Shown: positions 10,442 through 21,722 of the stretch, piece after piece | Layout: each line of letters starts with the position of its first letter | How positions within the stretch are numbered: the stretch's first letter is position 1 | NCBI GenBank assembly: GCA_946902875.1 | Contig: OX336341.1 | Coordinates: forward strand, 248,001-312,000 | Length of the DNA stretch: 64,000 nt | Reading direction: 5' to 3' | From: Nematopogon swammerdamellus | Lineage: Eukaryota > Arthropoda > Insecta > Lepidoptera > Adelidae | Program-made: the position numbers and the translations under genes | Notes under the pieces: generated by a model | What the model was told of the DNA's origin: nothing | The model's database searches: none | What the model saw: the letters and a program-made list of their open reading frames with translations, nothing else

Positions 10442-11459
10442 TATCGAAAGGAACTTCGTCCCGCGACACATCTCGTCTTTTTTCGATATTTTTCTCTTGA
10501 AGTATAATATATTTTAGATTTTTAGTTAATAATATGCGTGACCGATGAATATTCATTGCAACGGTTAAGAGTTGGGAGGTATATCGAATGCAAATGTATA
10601 CTCGTAACACCGACTCCACATGCTACACAACATAGAAAAACAGCGTCGAATCGTACATAAATAAGCCGGATCAACGTTTCTTTACGTCCGTCTTTGAAAG
10701 TAGAACGCGGGCGAGGCGAGAGTGTTCCGCTCTGCCACCGCGCGCTCCCGCTCCGCACATCCGCACAGCAGACTGTTCAGCGTTCGGAGCTTAGCTCAGC
10801 GCAGGCGCCCGATACAATTATATGATACGTTGTGATTTTAAGCGTCTCTCATTCAGGCGCCGATCAGGATGAGCTCTTTATTTATTGAGACTGAATCTTC
10901 ATATTGGAAACGCATTGAAATGGAGAGAGTTTTTTTTTATCGCTAAGAACTTCAATGGCGGCGTCCACTTAACACAATATTTGCCGCCTAATAATTACGT
11001 GAAGTCCGGGTCTAGCCGAGCGGAGAGACATTAGCGAGACCCTCCCCCGCCCCGCCCCGGGGACACGACCCGCGAACTTCAGCAGTAATATTTCACAATA
11101 ATATCTAGTCGAGTGTCAGCGGGGGAGGGCGACGCAGTGCGAGCTCCATACACTCGGAGCTGTGAGCCCGACACTGATAAGAGAAACGTTAATTTAAAAT
11201 TGCTTAATGGCTTGGAAGCAGACGTGTTTCGCATTTTCCATGCGGATAGACGGAAAATGTTTTAATGCCGCGCGCGCCACGCCGCCGCCGCCGCCGCGGA
11301 ATTGTGCCGCTCGAACCGCTAACGCGTGCAGGCACTTTGAGTTGTGCAGTTTAAGCGTCGGTACCGTAGCGGAACCGCTAAGCATTTTACATTTATATTT
11401 TTATGGTAGTAATTTTGTCACCAAGGAAGTAAAACGTAGATGACATTTTCAAATTGTTA
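10442..11459. other. No gene seen
   Basis: GC-rich patches at 10700-10760, 11035-11070 and 11270-11300 in otherwise AT-rich sequence. Small open frames have no recognisable motifs. Confidence 0.5.
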
Positions 11460-11464
11460 TTATA

Positions 11465-11655
11465 TCCTTTCTGTCTGAGTGTCTGTCTGTCCGCTTATAA
11501 CTGGAGAACCACTGAACCGATTTTAATAAAACAAAATTCTACGGATAGCTTGATTCTTCCCATCAACTATAGGCTACTTACTATCACGCTAAATGACTTA
11601 TGAGGTTAGCAGTGAAGTGAAATATGAGAGCGGGCGGAGCCGCGGGCACAGCTAG
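11465..11655 (+). mobile_element. Helitron-like 3' part ending in CTAG
   Basis: Ends with GAGCGGGCGGAGCCGCGGGC then ACAGCTAG (11652-11655) followed by T, as in the two large Helitrons. The body contains GAACCGATTTTAATAAAA, a segment common in short lepidopteran repeats. The 5' end is not identified, so the left boundary is approximate. Confidence 0.6.
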
Positions 11656-11919
11656 TGAAATATAAAATTTAATTATTAATTAAATATGAAATTGTGCATT
11701 GCATTCAGTTGTACATTCTAATTTATGTTTCCATCGTTATTCGTTTCCAAACTAAATATAATAAATTATTAATATTTAAAATGTTTCAGTCTAGTTAATG
11801 AGCGATCGAAGAGTTTCCTTTATTGCACAGAGAGTTCTACAGTGAAACCAGGACCCCTATTACACTCATTAGATACAATGTTAAAATCGCTGTCGGCAGT
11901 CCGTCCTGACGGGATGTGA

Positions 11920-12045
11920 AATGAAATAATTGCACAAAAGGAGTGACAAAAGACGGAATTAAAGCCTAAAGGCATTCTCAACTAACCATCAAAATGCCTG
12001 GGATTGTGGGTAAAGTAGATGGGTAGTTGCAAATTAAATTAAATT
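11920..12045 (+). repeat. Dispersed repeat DR-3, copy 1
   Basis: Contains TTGCACAAAAGGAGTGAC, then CTAAAGGCATTCTC, then GTGGGTAAAGTAGATGGGTA. The same blocks occur in order on the minus strand at 34290-34410. Class unknown; probably a LINE or SINE tail. Confidence 0.55.
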
Positions 12046-12095
12046 AAAATTAATGACATGCACTTATACATTTAACATAATATAAATTAAATAGC

Positions 12096-12257
12096 TTGTC
12101 GAGTATAAATAACTTTATTTAACTTAAAAACGTAAAAGAATTATAATTCTTATTTCTTACAGAAAATACATAAATCCGCCTCATCGTGGATGAGGCGGAT
12201 TAAATAGTTTGCATTAAATAATACTTATTACTTTTAGTTATTAATTTACTCGACAAG
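12096..12257. mobile_element. Small palindromic MITE with central perfect hairpin
   Basis: The outer arms CTTGTCGAGTA (start) and TACTCGACAAG (end) are inverted. In the centre AATCCGCCTCATC and its exact reverse complement are separated by GTG (about 12171-12199). No coding potential; no clear target duplication. Confidence 0.6.
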
Positions 12258-13520
12258 TATACACGTAGGTATAACATTTTATCTCAAGAAACTACAAACG
12301 AGAAAAGCATTATAATAATATACCGTCGTAACTAACATGCTAACTCACCGGCGGCGGCGCGGCGCCGGCAGTTACCTACCGAGCATGTAAGCAACATTTT
12401 AACGATCTCTGTCCCTGACGATCTCTCTACATTTTCCTTTCTCTCTTGCCCCACTAAACGTGAAGTATAGCACGCACTGCACTAGGGAGAGAGCGCTCCG
12501 CCACCTGTGAGCAACACACATCTCAGCGGATAGATTCCAGTTGAAAAGGTGATACCAGAGTATTGTCTAGTTAGCTAGGGTATCCATATTTCCCAAACAT
12601 TAATTTCCTCTGATTGAAGCGTATCCCCGGGGAACCAACGATGATTCGTCGGTAAATATTGCTTCTGCAGTCTGACTCATTCTCTAACATATTTCAAGGG
12701 TTGGACGTGCGTGTGATTGTGTGTGAAGAGAGGTCCTATATTCCCAATTTTTTTATTTTAGTCTTATTAGTTTCGGAGATGGGGGGGGGGGGGGGGGGGG
12801 TGGGGTTGCTCAATTTTCGTATATTTTCTTTTATATCTTTCAACTATTCATTTTAAAATTATGGAAAAATGTATTTATATTTCTTATAACGAGTCCCCTT
12901 TCATTGGATACCTCACTTGTAAAAAACATTAACTTTCCAATTTGTCGCCAAAATTGACCCCCAAGGTTCGTTCATTTACGCTATACGAGTACTTCCGTGA
13001 TTGCGTCATCAAACTCTATACATATATGGATCAAAATTCAACTTTTTTCGTTCCGTAAATAAGATAGAAATATCGCGAAACCCTACTATGTAGTAACTAC
13101 ATGCTTGACCGGCTTTTTTTTAAAGCCTTTGCTCTAGTAAATGAATGATCGCATGCAGAAAGCACGCACGTGTGGCGAGCCATAGCAAAGCATTTGAGCA
13201 AGTAGTCATCATAAAATGTGCATTTATTTGTTAGAATATTTTTATTTCCAACTAGTCTGATAGGATTGTCTATTGTTAGCGCGGCGGCGGCGCGGTCAGT
13301 ATCGCGTCACGGTTGCTACAAAGGAAGACAAATGCATTTGAGAGTGGAGCTGAGAGACGGCGGCAGCGGGGCGGACAGGAGGAGAACGACAGACACTGAC
13401 CTCGTACTAGATGCGCTGGAGAGGCATTAGACCATGTCCTAATTACGTAAGCGCTAGCGCTTAAATCAGTGTGAGCGTCCACTGAACTAATGTTAAAAAT
13501 GTGATTTTCTTATTTATATT
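12258..13520. other. No gene seen; poly(G) tract
   Basis: A ~20-base G run at 12781-12800 and a GC-rich patch at 13270-13400. The open frames there show only compositional bias. Confidence 0.5.
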
Positions 13521-13525
13521 AGCAA

Positions 13526-13700
13526 CTAGCTTTTGCCTGCGGCTTCGCTCGCAACCCCGCGCCGCCCCGCGCCGACCCACGCCGTCCCGCGCCGCTCCGC
13601 GCCTTTCCGTGCCTTTCCGCGCCGTCTCGTGCCGCCCCCCGCCGACCCGCGCCGCGCCGGTCCACACCGCCCCGAGCCTTTCCGTACTGGCCATATTGAC
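13526..13700 (-). mobile_element. Helitron 3' end on the minus strand with a GC-rich minisatellite
   Basis: CTAGCTTTTGCCTGCGGCTT at 13526-13545 is the reverse complement of a Helitron terminus (AAGCCGCAGGCAAAAGCTAG), with A at 13525 giving the expected host T on the other strand. Immediately inside (13555-13680) is a degenerate ~10-11-bp repeat of the type CGCGCCGTCCC. The 5' end was not found. Confidence 0.65.
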
Positions 13701-14288
13701 CATACTCGCGACGGCGGATTGCCTCGTTACCCACCATATCATGTAGCGATATTCCCAGCCTGGCTCGCTCCATTGCTCCTCGTACGTCCTAGATATTTAG
13801 GTGTACAAGAATAGAGTTCAAGGTGAAAGTAGGGTTTCGAAAATTAGAAATCTTATACCGATGTCGGCGATTTTACACGCATACAACCAATACACATCCT
13901 TACAAATACGTAATTAATTGCTTATATACATAAGATGCTTCTAAAAAATTAATACTGCACGTCAGCTCTTATATACCGTACATACACACTTAAATACTTT
14001 TAAAAATGCCATATATATTTATTTCTTGGAACATTCACAGGCGGGGCGCTTGAAATTGGCACAAAACGTAGCTGTACTGTTGTAAGATATAGCCACTAGC
14101 CAGTCCAACGCACAGAGTATGATAAAGTTCAGTGAGAGCGGACGTCTAGCCGGGACGGCTTTGGATGCGCGCGTCCGCAATCCAGTTGCACTCACTCCCA
14201 GCGAGCATTACCCTTCACATCCCAACCTGCGCTCTCCTGTCACGTGCCAGAATAGTGAAAAACCCTCACTCCTTCCTCTTGCCCGCGG

Positions 14289-14585
14289 CACAGATTACTT
14301 AATAGTTACTTAGTAACAGATAAATCACTCCATAGAAAAAATTCCATACCTTCGGCTTTAATAGCCTACTGCTTCACGTCGCCAATCGCTGCGTGCGAAG
14401 ATGTACGAGTACCTAAACGATCGAGTGTAAAGTGCATTATTGCTTTGCAGCTGCGCGCAGTTGCGTGGGCGAGCGTGTAGGTATGTTTCGCGCGGCTGAC
14501 GAATTCTACTGAAAAAGACCGCCGGCGGCCCGCTGGGCGGTAGGTAGTTAGCGCGCGCAAATACATAGAGTGCGTGAGGCTTGCC
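14289..14585. repeat. ~290-bp dispersed repeat DR-1, copy A
   Basis: Runs from CACAGATTACTTAATAGTTA through ACGTCGCCAATCGCTGCGTG and GCTGCGCGCAGTTGCGTGGG to GGCGGTAGGTAGTTAGCGCG. It aligns end to end with 56841-57124, with scattered substitutions and small gaps. I see no inverted termini, no tRNA head, no A-rich tail and no shared open frame. Confidence 0.8.
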
Positions 14586-14599
14586 CACGGGCCTTATCA

Positions 14600-16990
14600 C
14601 TTTACATACGACAAGATATACAACCATGCAATGTTACGCTCAAGTTGAAAAAAAATATTTTGTTGTTGTTTTTGTTTTCATATACCTAATACATACAATG
14701 TGGAGTCTTGAAAAATAGTCCCACTACATTTCTCCCCCTGCATGCCGTAAAAGACGACTGAGGGATATAAATACATTTCCATGTCATATTATACTTTAAA
14801 CTGAAAAAAAAAGAATAAATACGCGATTTAAAAATATAAAACTAGCAAAACAAAAATGTTTGAACAAATTATAAAGTTGAGTTTTTTCGCGCGTTGAAGT
14901 CTTTTGTACAGAAGTGTGCGCCCGCGCCTCCACGTTCCGCGCACATAGCGATGTGCTATATTTATTGTGCCATTATAACCTATACGTATACTAGCTAAAT
15001 ATATATATATAGCTTCCTCGTTGCTCTCAATTGTGAACTGGCTGGAGTAATATCGCCTGCTCATGTTGAGCAACGAACTTGTCTTAGATCGCCAGACCTG
15101 GTGAAGCCGGACCGAGATAAGCCAGGCGAGAACACGTTTACTCCAACGAGCTTCACAACATCTCTCGCGATCTAGCTACAAAGCAATTTCAATATTCTCG
15201 AGCCCGCGAGCTTCCTAACTTAATCTACTTTCGGTCCACAAACAGCGGCGCTACATTTCCTATTTACCTGAGTCGCGGCTCGTTCTCGCCTCCCCGTGAA
15301 CTTCGCCCCTCATAAATTGCCCTAACTGCGCCCAAGCAATAAGAGTTGGAGGATAAAAAGAAAAATACGCTACCAACCAACGTGCCCGTACACACCGCCT
15401 ACTCTAGCCTGGCCCGTGTGCCTATTGCATGCATCGCACGCTCAGCAACACGGTTGCGAGGAAGAGGCGTGACATGTTAGATCAGTAAGGGTGTACCGTT
15501 ATTGCAATTAAACACAAGAAGTAAATCTCACAGGTTGCTTTACCTGGCACCCATAGCGATAGGAACATGGTAAGAACTAGATATTATATAGAATTAATAT
15601 TATAGTGTGAGAGCGTTATGTACGAAACAAACCTACATACGATACAATACAATATTACAATATCCATTATACATACGTTCCAGCTATCTTATTGTGTCAA
15701 AGTTCGTTTGGCCTGAAATTCCAAAATAAGTTTCGGCTTTATAGTTATCTTGCCTTTGACTTTGCGTAACGTGGTGATCGGTGTTGTGCTGTAATATATC
15801 AGGGTTACTGCAGCATGAAATCGATTACTCTGCTTACCCCGATTGTCGGCATACAGCTTGTGATATGTATGTATGCGAGTTTCAACAAACCATTCAAACG
15901 TTTTCAACATTTACAAGTACCTTTGGTATCTTTGTATACGCCCATACGACGACAAAAACATACTGGTGAGAAGACGAGGCAGAAAGTAGCAGAAATGTTA
16001 AAGACAAAATATTTAGTAACATGTTATTGTTACATAAATTAATCAATTTAATATTTAATTAATATTGAATCAACATAAGATATTTTTGAAAATAAATTAG
16101 TATGAAATTAAGTAGGTAAAATATTTCATCCAATTCAGCCGACTCTCCCAAAGTGCCCAATACGCTGGCAGCAAGGATATTACTCTAGGCAGTTCACAAT
16201 TCAGAGTATCGAGGATATAGATATATATTTAGTTAATTATCATAATATTATATTCAATGAGGAATTTATTGAAACCGTGAATGTAAGAGGCCGACCGGCA
16301 AGATTCAAGCAGTGGTCGGTGCGCCAGACGCCTCTAGGGAGTTCCAGTTCTGCGGGCGGCGTGTCGGATTCTCATTATAACATATCGGTGGCGGCCGGGA
16401 GACGGCGGCGGCGGCGGTGGCGGTGGCGCGGCGGCGAAACTGCTGCTAGCTGTCGGAACGGAAGCAGGAGCTGCGGATTCCGAATTCTTTTTACGAGAGT
16501 GCTTACGAGGTCATTATTGTTACCTATTTGGGAGTGGAATCACGTATTAAGGCTAACATATAGCCTTGGAATTACATTAAGACCATGTTGTAATGCCGCC
16601 GACACAAAAGACAGCAGAACCAAATACAAGCAACTTTCCAACAATAAAATGTTGTTTCATTTATAAAACGAACAAAAACAAAGTACTTACAACAAATTGA
16701 CCGATATTATTTAATCTCGTACTCAATAAAAAATTAAAGTAATTTATGAATAAGAAAATATGCAAATAAAACACTTAAGTATTAGCAATAACAGAAATAA
16801 ACAAGTGAAAAAACGTAAGCAATGCATTTTATAACATTGTCTGCTCCTACACTAGTCCTGGGACTGTGATGTGTGAAGCAGGATTTACCTATGCGTTAAT
16901 TCATGAACTAATAATAATAATAGACAGCTTTTAGTTACTTACACGATAACATGTTTTATGTATTAAGTTACATATTTATTTTATCTTATA
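14600..16990. other. No gene seen; one DR-2 fragment
   Basis: AT-rich with a GC-rich island at 16370-16440. A fragment at 14730-14775 carries the CATGCCGTAAAAGACGACTG motif seen near 9400. A DR-2 piece lies at 15765-15850. Confidence 0.5.
15765..15850 (+). repeat. Dispersed repeat DR-2, copy 2 (partial)
   Basis: ACGTGGTGATCGGTGTTGTG then CGATTACTCTGCTTACC match DR-2 at 1746-1815 and 29500-29570. The upstream half is not clearly present. Confidence 0.5.
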
Positions 16991-16993
16991 AAG

Positions 16994-17100
16994 TCATCAT
17001 CATCATCATCAGCCTGTATCGGTCCACTGCTGGACATAGGCCTCTCCCAAGGCACGCCACCACACGCGGTCTTCCGCTCTTCTCATCCATCCACTCCCGT
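16994..17100 (-). pseudogene. RTE-type retrotransposon, C-terminal end and (TGA)n tail
   Basis: The minus strand from about 17097 to 17009 reads 'RRAEDRVWWRALGEAYVQQW' then 'TDTG' and a stop. This is the typical C-terminus of RTE-clade reverse transcriptases in Lepidoptera (consensus like 'AxDRxxWRxxxEAYVQQWT'). The stop codon runs straight into a (TGATGA)n microsatellite, the usual RTE 3' tail. Everything upstream is missing: a severely 5'-truncated insertion. Confidence 0.75.
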
Positions 17101-17105
17101 AAGTC

Positions 17106-19576
17106 ATACGTATAGTAAAAGTATCACTTAAGCAAAGGAATCCACATATTATGAAAAGAGAGAGCTTTTCAAGAGTTGTATACATTTTAAGTTACTTCAA
17201 TAGGATGATTAGTGTGTGTGTGTGTGTGTGTAATTAAGTGTGTTAGGGTGTGTTTGTGTGTGTAAGTTCGTGCATGCATGCATGCATGCGCTCTTTTGTA
17301 CCCAATTTATTCATTTATTTATGGCATGATAGTCAAAAGATTTTCAGTTTCGGTGTAATCTTTGAGCAAAAGCCTTATAAAAGTATTATTTATATTCTGC
17401 TATTCAAATTATTATTAAATAGCTATCAAGAGTGACATTTCTATTATTTCATTGTTCATTGTTTTTATTTGCAAGGTCTATAATAAGAAGTTGGGCGGCG
17501 GCAGTGGGAAGCCGGCGCGGCGCGGCACAGCTCAGCAACACATTAGGCCCGCCGACCCGAGCTCTCCCAACAAACCAACAAAAAGGAAACAATCTAAAGC
17601 TCTCCGTGTAGTTAAAACGTACGAGCCAAGTTTTATTTGAAATTTCGTTGAAAATTATTATTTACGAGTCCAAATTAAAATTTGGAATTACGTGAGATTA
17701 CTCTTTCTCCCCTCGGGCGGCGCGGCGCGGCGCGGCGCGGGGGCGGAGCGTAGTCCTCTACCCGCTACTGGCCGATTTCATGTCGTTGGGTTTGTTAGTG
17801 TGTAAGTCGTCAGTAGTGCATGTGCCCGCTAAGATTTATGAATTTTGACTAAATATGACTTTATTATAACACACGCGCGAAGTCACTCAATCACACTTTC
17901 TTCCTGTCGAAAGCAGGTGCCATCTCATTGTTTCTCTATGAACGTACCCGCTATTCAGTTGGGTACGACGTACGGCCACATGGGTTGATTGGATGAAAAA
18001 AAATATGATGCGGGGCCACTAAATTAAGAATTGTTTTAACGAGTAGGCCTGCATTACTCAATATCCTAATGCAGGCCTCCTCGTTAAAAACATTCATTCT
18101 AGTACGTACTAGTTAGCAGCTAGTAAGGCGAGTGTGCAGTACGTGGTGGCTGGACGTAACAAATTAGTAATACTACTTATGTTTTTTTTGCAGCCAAATT
18201 CCATTACCATCGGAATATTTTTGTTTTTTAAAATATAAATCTGTTTTCAAGTAATCCCAAATCGAGATTGATTTTGTCGAGCAAGCGTGAGAATTGAATT
18301 TATATTCGACTCGAGCAACACCGCACTCTCTCGAAAAAGTTCAATCGAAACTTTCCTTATTTACATAAATTCACTCTAGCGACACGCGCGTCACACCCTC
18401 CCCCCCCCCCCCCCCCCCCCCCCCCCCGCCCCCGCGTCGCTCCGCCCCGCCGCCGCCGCACGACCGAAATTAATTTCCTAATTCGACTCGAATCAAAACG
18501 TGTAATATAAAGTTTATGTGAGGGCCTGACGCGGTTTTACTAATGTTAAAATAATGCGTTGTGTTTGCGCGCGGGCCCTCACCTCCCCCGCGAGGCGGGT
18601 GAATCTCGTCCACGCTCTACTGGCGCAACGCTCCGAGCCGCCTACCCTCCGAGCGGCGCCTTCATACAGGCGTCTCTACGTAGAGGAACTCCAACGCCAC
18701 CTCCCTCGCAGCTCATACTCTCCGTCGGGAAAGGCCAAATAGGCTTGCGTGGTCCGTAGCAGCCATCGCAGACCGTTTTTGTGGTTAAAGTTTTGCTAGC
18801 AACGGTATACGTATGTGCACAAGTACTATTAATAAGTATGTTCGTGTTAATGTTTATTTTGATCATTAAAGGCAAAAAATGCGTGAAATAATCGTTTGGT
18901 AACTGTCGAGATTAAAACAATATCTAATAATGAACTGTTGAATGAATAATTGTTTATTACGAATAGCTTATTGTATATTTCTATTATACCTATCACTATT
19001 GTATGTTGACGAACCTAAGTATAACCTTGTTACCTAAAGATAGTAAATTGAATTGAATTGAATAGTCAGAGTCCAAGTTCTGGTGGAACCAATAGAGAAA
19101 TTATTGTATTACACTACTTCAGTTGTAATATTCGCGATCAAAGTGTTTTCAGAAACAATCAGCCTTGCGGCCGGGGGCTGCGGTCAGGGCTGGCGGGCGC
19201 GAGCATCAAAACAAAATGTAATTTTCTCCCCCGACCGCCGCCGCGCCGCTACGTGACCGCGAATATTCGGGACAAAAATACAAAGTTAGCAAATGATTTC
19301 ACGTCCGCCGGCTCCGCTAAATATGTTTTCACTTCTCGCTGATACTCGGATCGCTTTATACGCGTGCGAGCGAGGCCGGAGCAATACAATAACGTCCTCG
19401 TGTTCGCTTTCACAACAACACCCTCGGTCTCATGCGTTTCAAATGTTATGATCTGACATCTCGAAGCTTTCTTATATACAAGTACATATTATGTTACCTT
19501 ACATTCTGACACATGCGAATATTTTTTATAGAGCCAATACGTTTTAAAGCTTTTTCTTTGGAATGAATTTGTCTTG
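17106..19576. other. No gene seen; poly(C), GC-rich islands, miRNA-like hairpin
   Basis: GC-rich islands at 17690-17750, 18400-18480, 18560-18720 and 19160-19260, a ~28-base C run at 18400-18427, and a (CATG)n-like tract at 17272-17288. A TTGAATTGAATTGAAT tract at 19046-19061 resembles a LINE tail. No motif-bearing open frame. Confidence 0.5.
18034..18089. repeat. 56-nt hairpin with 23-bp arms, one mismatch
   Basis: TTTTAACGAGTAGGCCTGCA continuing TTA pairs with TAATGCAGGCCTCCTCGTTA continuing AAA across a 10-nt loop, with a single mismatch. The size resembles a short microRNA precursor, but the near-perfect arms and AT-rich ends also fit a tiny MITE. No known miRNA recognised. Confidence 0.5.
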
Positions 19577-19778
19577 TAAAAAACTATTTAAAAAAATATA
19601 AAAACCGCCTTCAAAAATTTATGGAATAAAAAAATAAAAATCGAACCCTAGAGTTGAAGGAGGTCGGTTATTTTTGCTTGCTTTAGCACCACCGCCTTCA
19701 ACTCTAGGGTTCGATTTTTATTTTTTTATTTCATACATTTTTGAAGGCGGTTTTTACATTTTTTTAAATAGTTTTTTA
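19577..19778. mobile_element. Fold-back element FB, copy 1 (84-bp arms, 34-bp loop)
   Basis: The left arm 19577-19660 and right arm 19695-19778 pair at 81 of 84 positions. The arms begin TAAAAAACTATTTAAAAA, pass through ACCGCCTTCAAAAA and end with CCTAGAGTTGAAGG at the loop. The element at 41470-41736 has the same terminal TAAAAACTATTTAAAAAA and the same CTTGAGTTGAAGG inner motif but a longer arm. No coding capacity. Confidence 0.9.
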
Positions 19779-19823
19779 TTTCACAGTTTTTTTTTGTAAT
19801 TTTTATTTGCTATTAATGTACTC

Positions 19824-19860
19824 GGCGGAATCGCTCGGCCTTCGGCCTCGCGATTCCGCC
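19824..19860. repeat. Perfect 11-bp-arm hairpin carrying the Helitron-array core motif
   Basis: GGCGGAATCGC and its reverse complement enclose TCGGCCTTCGGCCTC. The enclosed motif is the core of the 68-bp Helitron unit (GCTCGGCCTTCGGCCTCGC), here outside any array. Confidence 0.7.
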
Positions 19861-19944
19861 TCACTTTCCAATCTGATCTTGACCAAAAAAAAATGGGACC
19901 ACCTTGGAGCTAGACTGAACCGAACACAAAAAGAATCATGACCA

Positions 19945-20640
19945 CATCAAGACCACCTCGGGGTCCTCGGTGTCGAACTGTCGCACGACTTGAACTTCCG
20001 GCGCCACATTGAGGGCAAGGCCAAGCTGGCCTCAAAAAAGCTGGACGTACTAAACAAGGTGCGGCGGTACTTCACGTCGGGCCAAAAACTGACGCTGTAT
20101 AAAACACAGGTTAGGTCCTGCTTGGAGTACTGCTCGCACTTGTGGGACGGCTCAGCTAAATACCAGCTTGCGCCGCTAGACTCAATCCAGCGTCGTGCCG
20201 TGCGACTGGTGGGTGACCCTGCGGTGTCCCGCGACTTAGAACCACTGCAACTCCGTAGGGACTATTGTCTATTTCATGGGGAGTGTTCGGAGGAGCTGTT
20301 TAACGCGATTCCGCCGTCCCCATTCCACCTCCGCACCACGCGTACTGGGCAGGGGATGCACCCCTACTCAATCGACCTACCACGGATGCGCACCAACCGG
20401 TTCTGTAGATCTTTTATTCACAGAACCGGGAAAATGTGGAACGCACTCCCTGCCCATCTATTTCCTCCCAAGTAAAACCTGGGGTTCTTCAAAAGGGGCG
20501 TGAAAAGGCTCCTGTCAGGCCGGCATGGCATTCGCAATCCCCGTGCATCACAGAATGTCCATGGGCATCGTTAGACACCTACTTGTAGGTGAAACAATGC
20601 CACATGTCGCGCTATCAATAAAAAAAAAATCATCGAAATT
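19945..20640 (+). pseudogene. Non-LTR retrotransposon, reverse transcriptase C-terminal fragment
   Basis: The frame through 19948-20475 encodes 'HLGVLGVELSHDLNFRRHI', the thumb region that follows the reverse transcriptase catalytic core, then 'YKTQVRSCLEYCSHLWDG', 'IQRRAVRLVGD' and 'FIHRTGKMWNALPAHLFP'. The catalytic YxDD part is missing (5' truncation). Within 'RRDYCLFHGECSEELF' the spacing looks shorter than usual for the family, suggesting an internal deletion. The 3' region has a perfect 7-bp hairpin (CACCTAC-TT-GTAGGTG, 20577-20592) and ends in an A-run at about 20620. Best guess CR1/Jockey group. Confidence 0.8.
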
Positions 20641-21020
20641 GGTTTACAATTGGGGAAGATATTGCTGAACATACATAAAAAAAAAACCTCCTCCTTTTTT
20701 GATGTAGGAAAAGTAATATGACATGTCTTGTAAAATGTTTTTTCGATCGCCCCCCATTTTCGCTGAGAGTGTGAAATCGTCCTGGTGTCGCGAGTTTTGG
20801 GACTACGCAAGTGGTTGAGGACTCAAAAGACGCATATCGGCTAGGGCTATAAGATGGTGTTTTTCAAAAGGTAAGAAAAATAATTTTTAAATGCAAAAAT
20901 ATGAACAATTAATTTTTTTTTTCGAACTAAATCTCTTATGTCTCAAAAAAAAAAAAAAAAATCGAAAAATTAAAAAAAAACCTGTTTAGATTTGGACTTT
21001 GGGCTACTTTAAAAAAAACA
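20641..21020. other. No gene seen; A/T homopolymer-rich
   Basis: Several A and T runs, including a ~17-base A run at 20946-20962. No coding signal. Confidence 0.5.
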
Positions 21021-21260
21021 TGATCGCAAGTACTCTAGTCATATATGATTTCCAGGGTCCTGATGATAGAGCCAGAAGGAAGCCATAGAAACTCACAAAC
21101 TACAAATGATAAATCCACCATGTTTGGGCTCGTTAGATTTGTCTTCGCAAGTACTCTAGTCATAATGATTTCCAGGGCCCTGATGATGGAGCCGGAAGGA
21201 AGCCATAGCAACTCCTAAACTACACATTATAAATCCACTATGTTTGGGCTCGTTGGATTT
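21021..21260. repeat. ~120-bp direct duplication
   Basis: GATCGCAAGTACTCTAGTCA... TGTTTGGGCTCGTTAGATTT is followed at once by TTCGCAAGTACTCTAGTCA... TGTTTGGGCTCGTTGGATTT, with about 10 differences. It leads directly into the 52-bp satellite. Confidence 0.85.
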
Positions 21261-21722
21261 GGAGTGGTTGAACTCTCCGTGCACAGCCACCGCGCCAATC
21301 TTTATCCGCGAGGAGTGGTTGAACTCTCCGTGCACAGCCACCGCGCCAATTTTTTATCCGCGAGGAGTGGTTGAACTCTCCGTGCACAGCCACCGCGCCA
21401 ATTCTTTATCCGCGAGGAGTGGTTGAACTCTCCGTGCACAGCCACCGCGCCAATTCTTTATCCGCGAGGAGTGGTTGAACTCTCCGTGCACAGCCACCGC
21501 GCCAATTCTTTATCCGCGAGGAGTGGTTGAACTCTCCGTGCACAGCCACCGCGCCAATTCTTTATCCGCGAGGAGTGGTTGAACTCTCGGTGCACAGCCA
21601 CCGCGCCAATTCTTTATCCGCGAGGAGTGGTTGAACTCTCCGTGCACAGCCACCGCGCCAATTCTTTATCCGCGAGGAGTGGTTGAACTCTCCGTGCACA
21701 CCCACCGCGCCAATTCTTTATC
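21261..21722. repeat. 52-bp satellite, 9 nearly identical units
   Basis: The unit GGAGTGGTTGAACTCTCCGT GCACAGCCACCGCGCCAATT CTTTATCCGCGA recurs at 21261, 21312, 21364, 21416, 21468, 21520, 21572, 21624 and 21676. Differences are a handful of single bases, so the array is young or recently homogenised. An open frame across the first units is a repeat artefact. Confidence 0.95.

Noticed and set aside
13501..13814. Four overlapping frames on both strands
   Set aside because: All derive from the ~10-bp GC-rich minisatellite next to a Helitron end.
18400..18427. Functional meaning of poly(C) and poly(G) runs (also 12781, 26841, 3838)
   Set aside because: Homopolymers this long are common slippage products and are error-prone in sequencing; no further support.
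21244..21426. Open frame 'EWLNSPCTATAPIF' repeats in the 52-bp satellite
   Set aside because: Arises from the tandem unit and is lost when the phase changes; not a gene.
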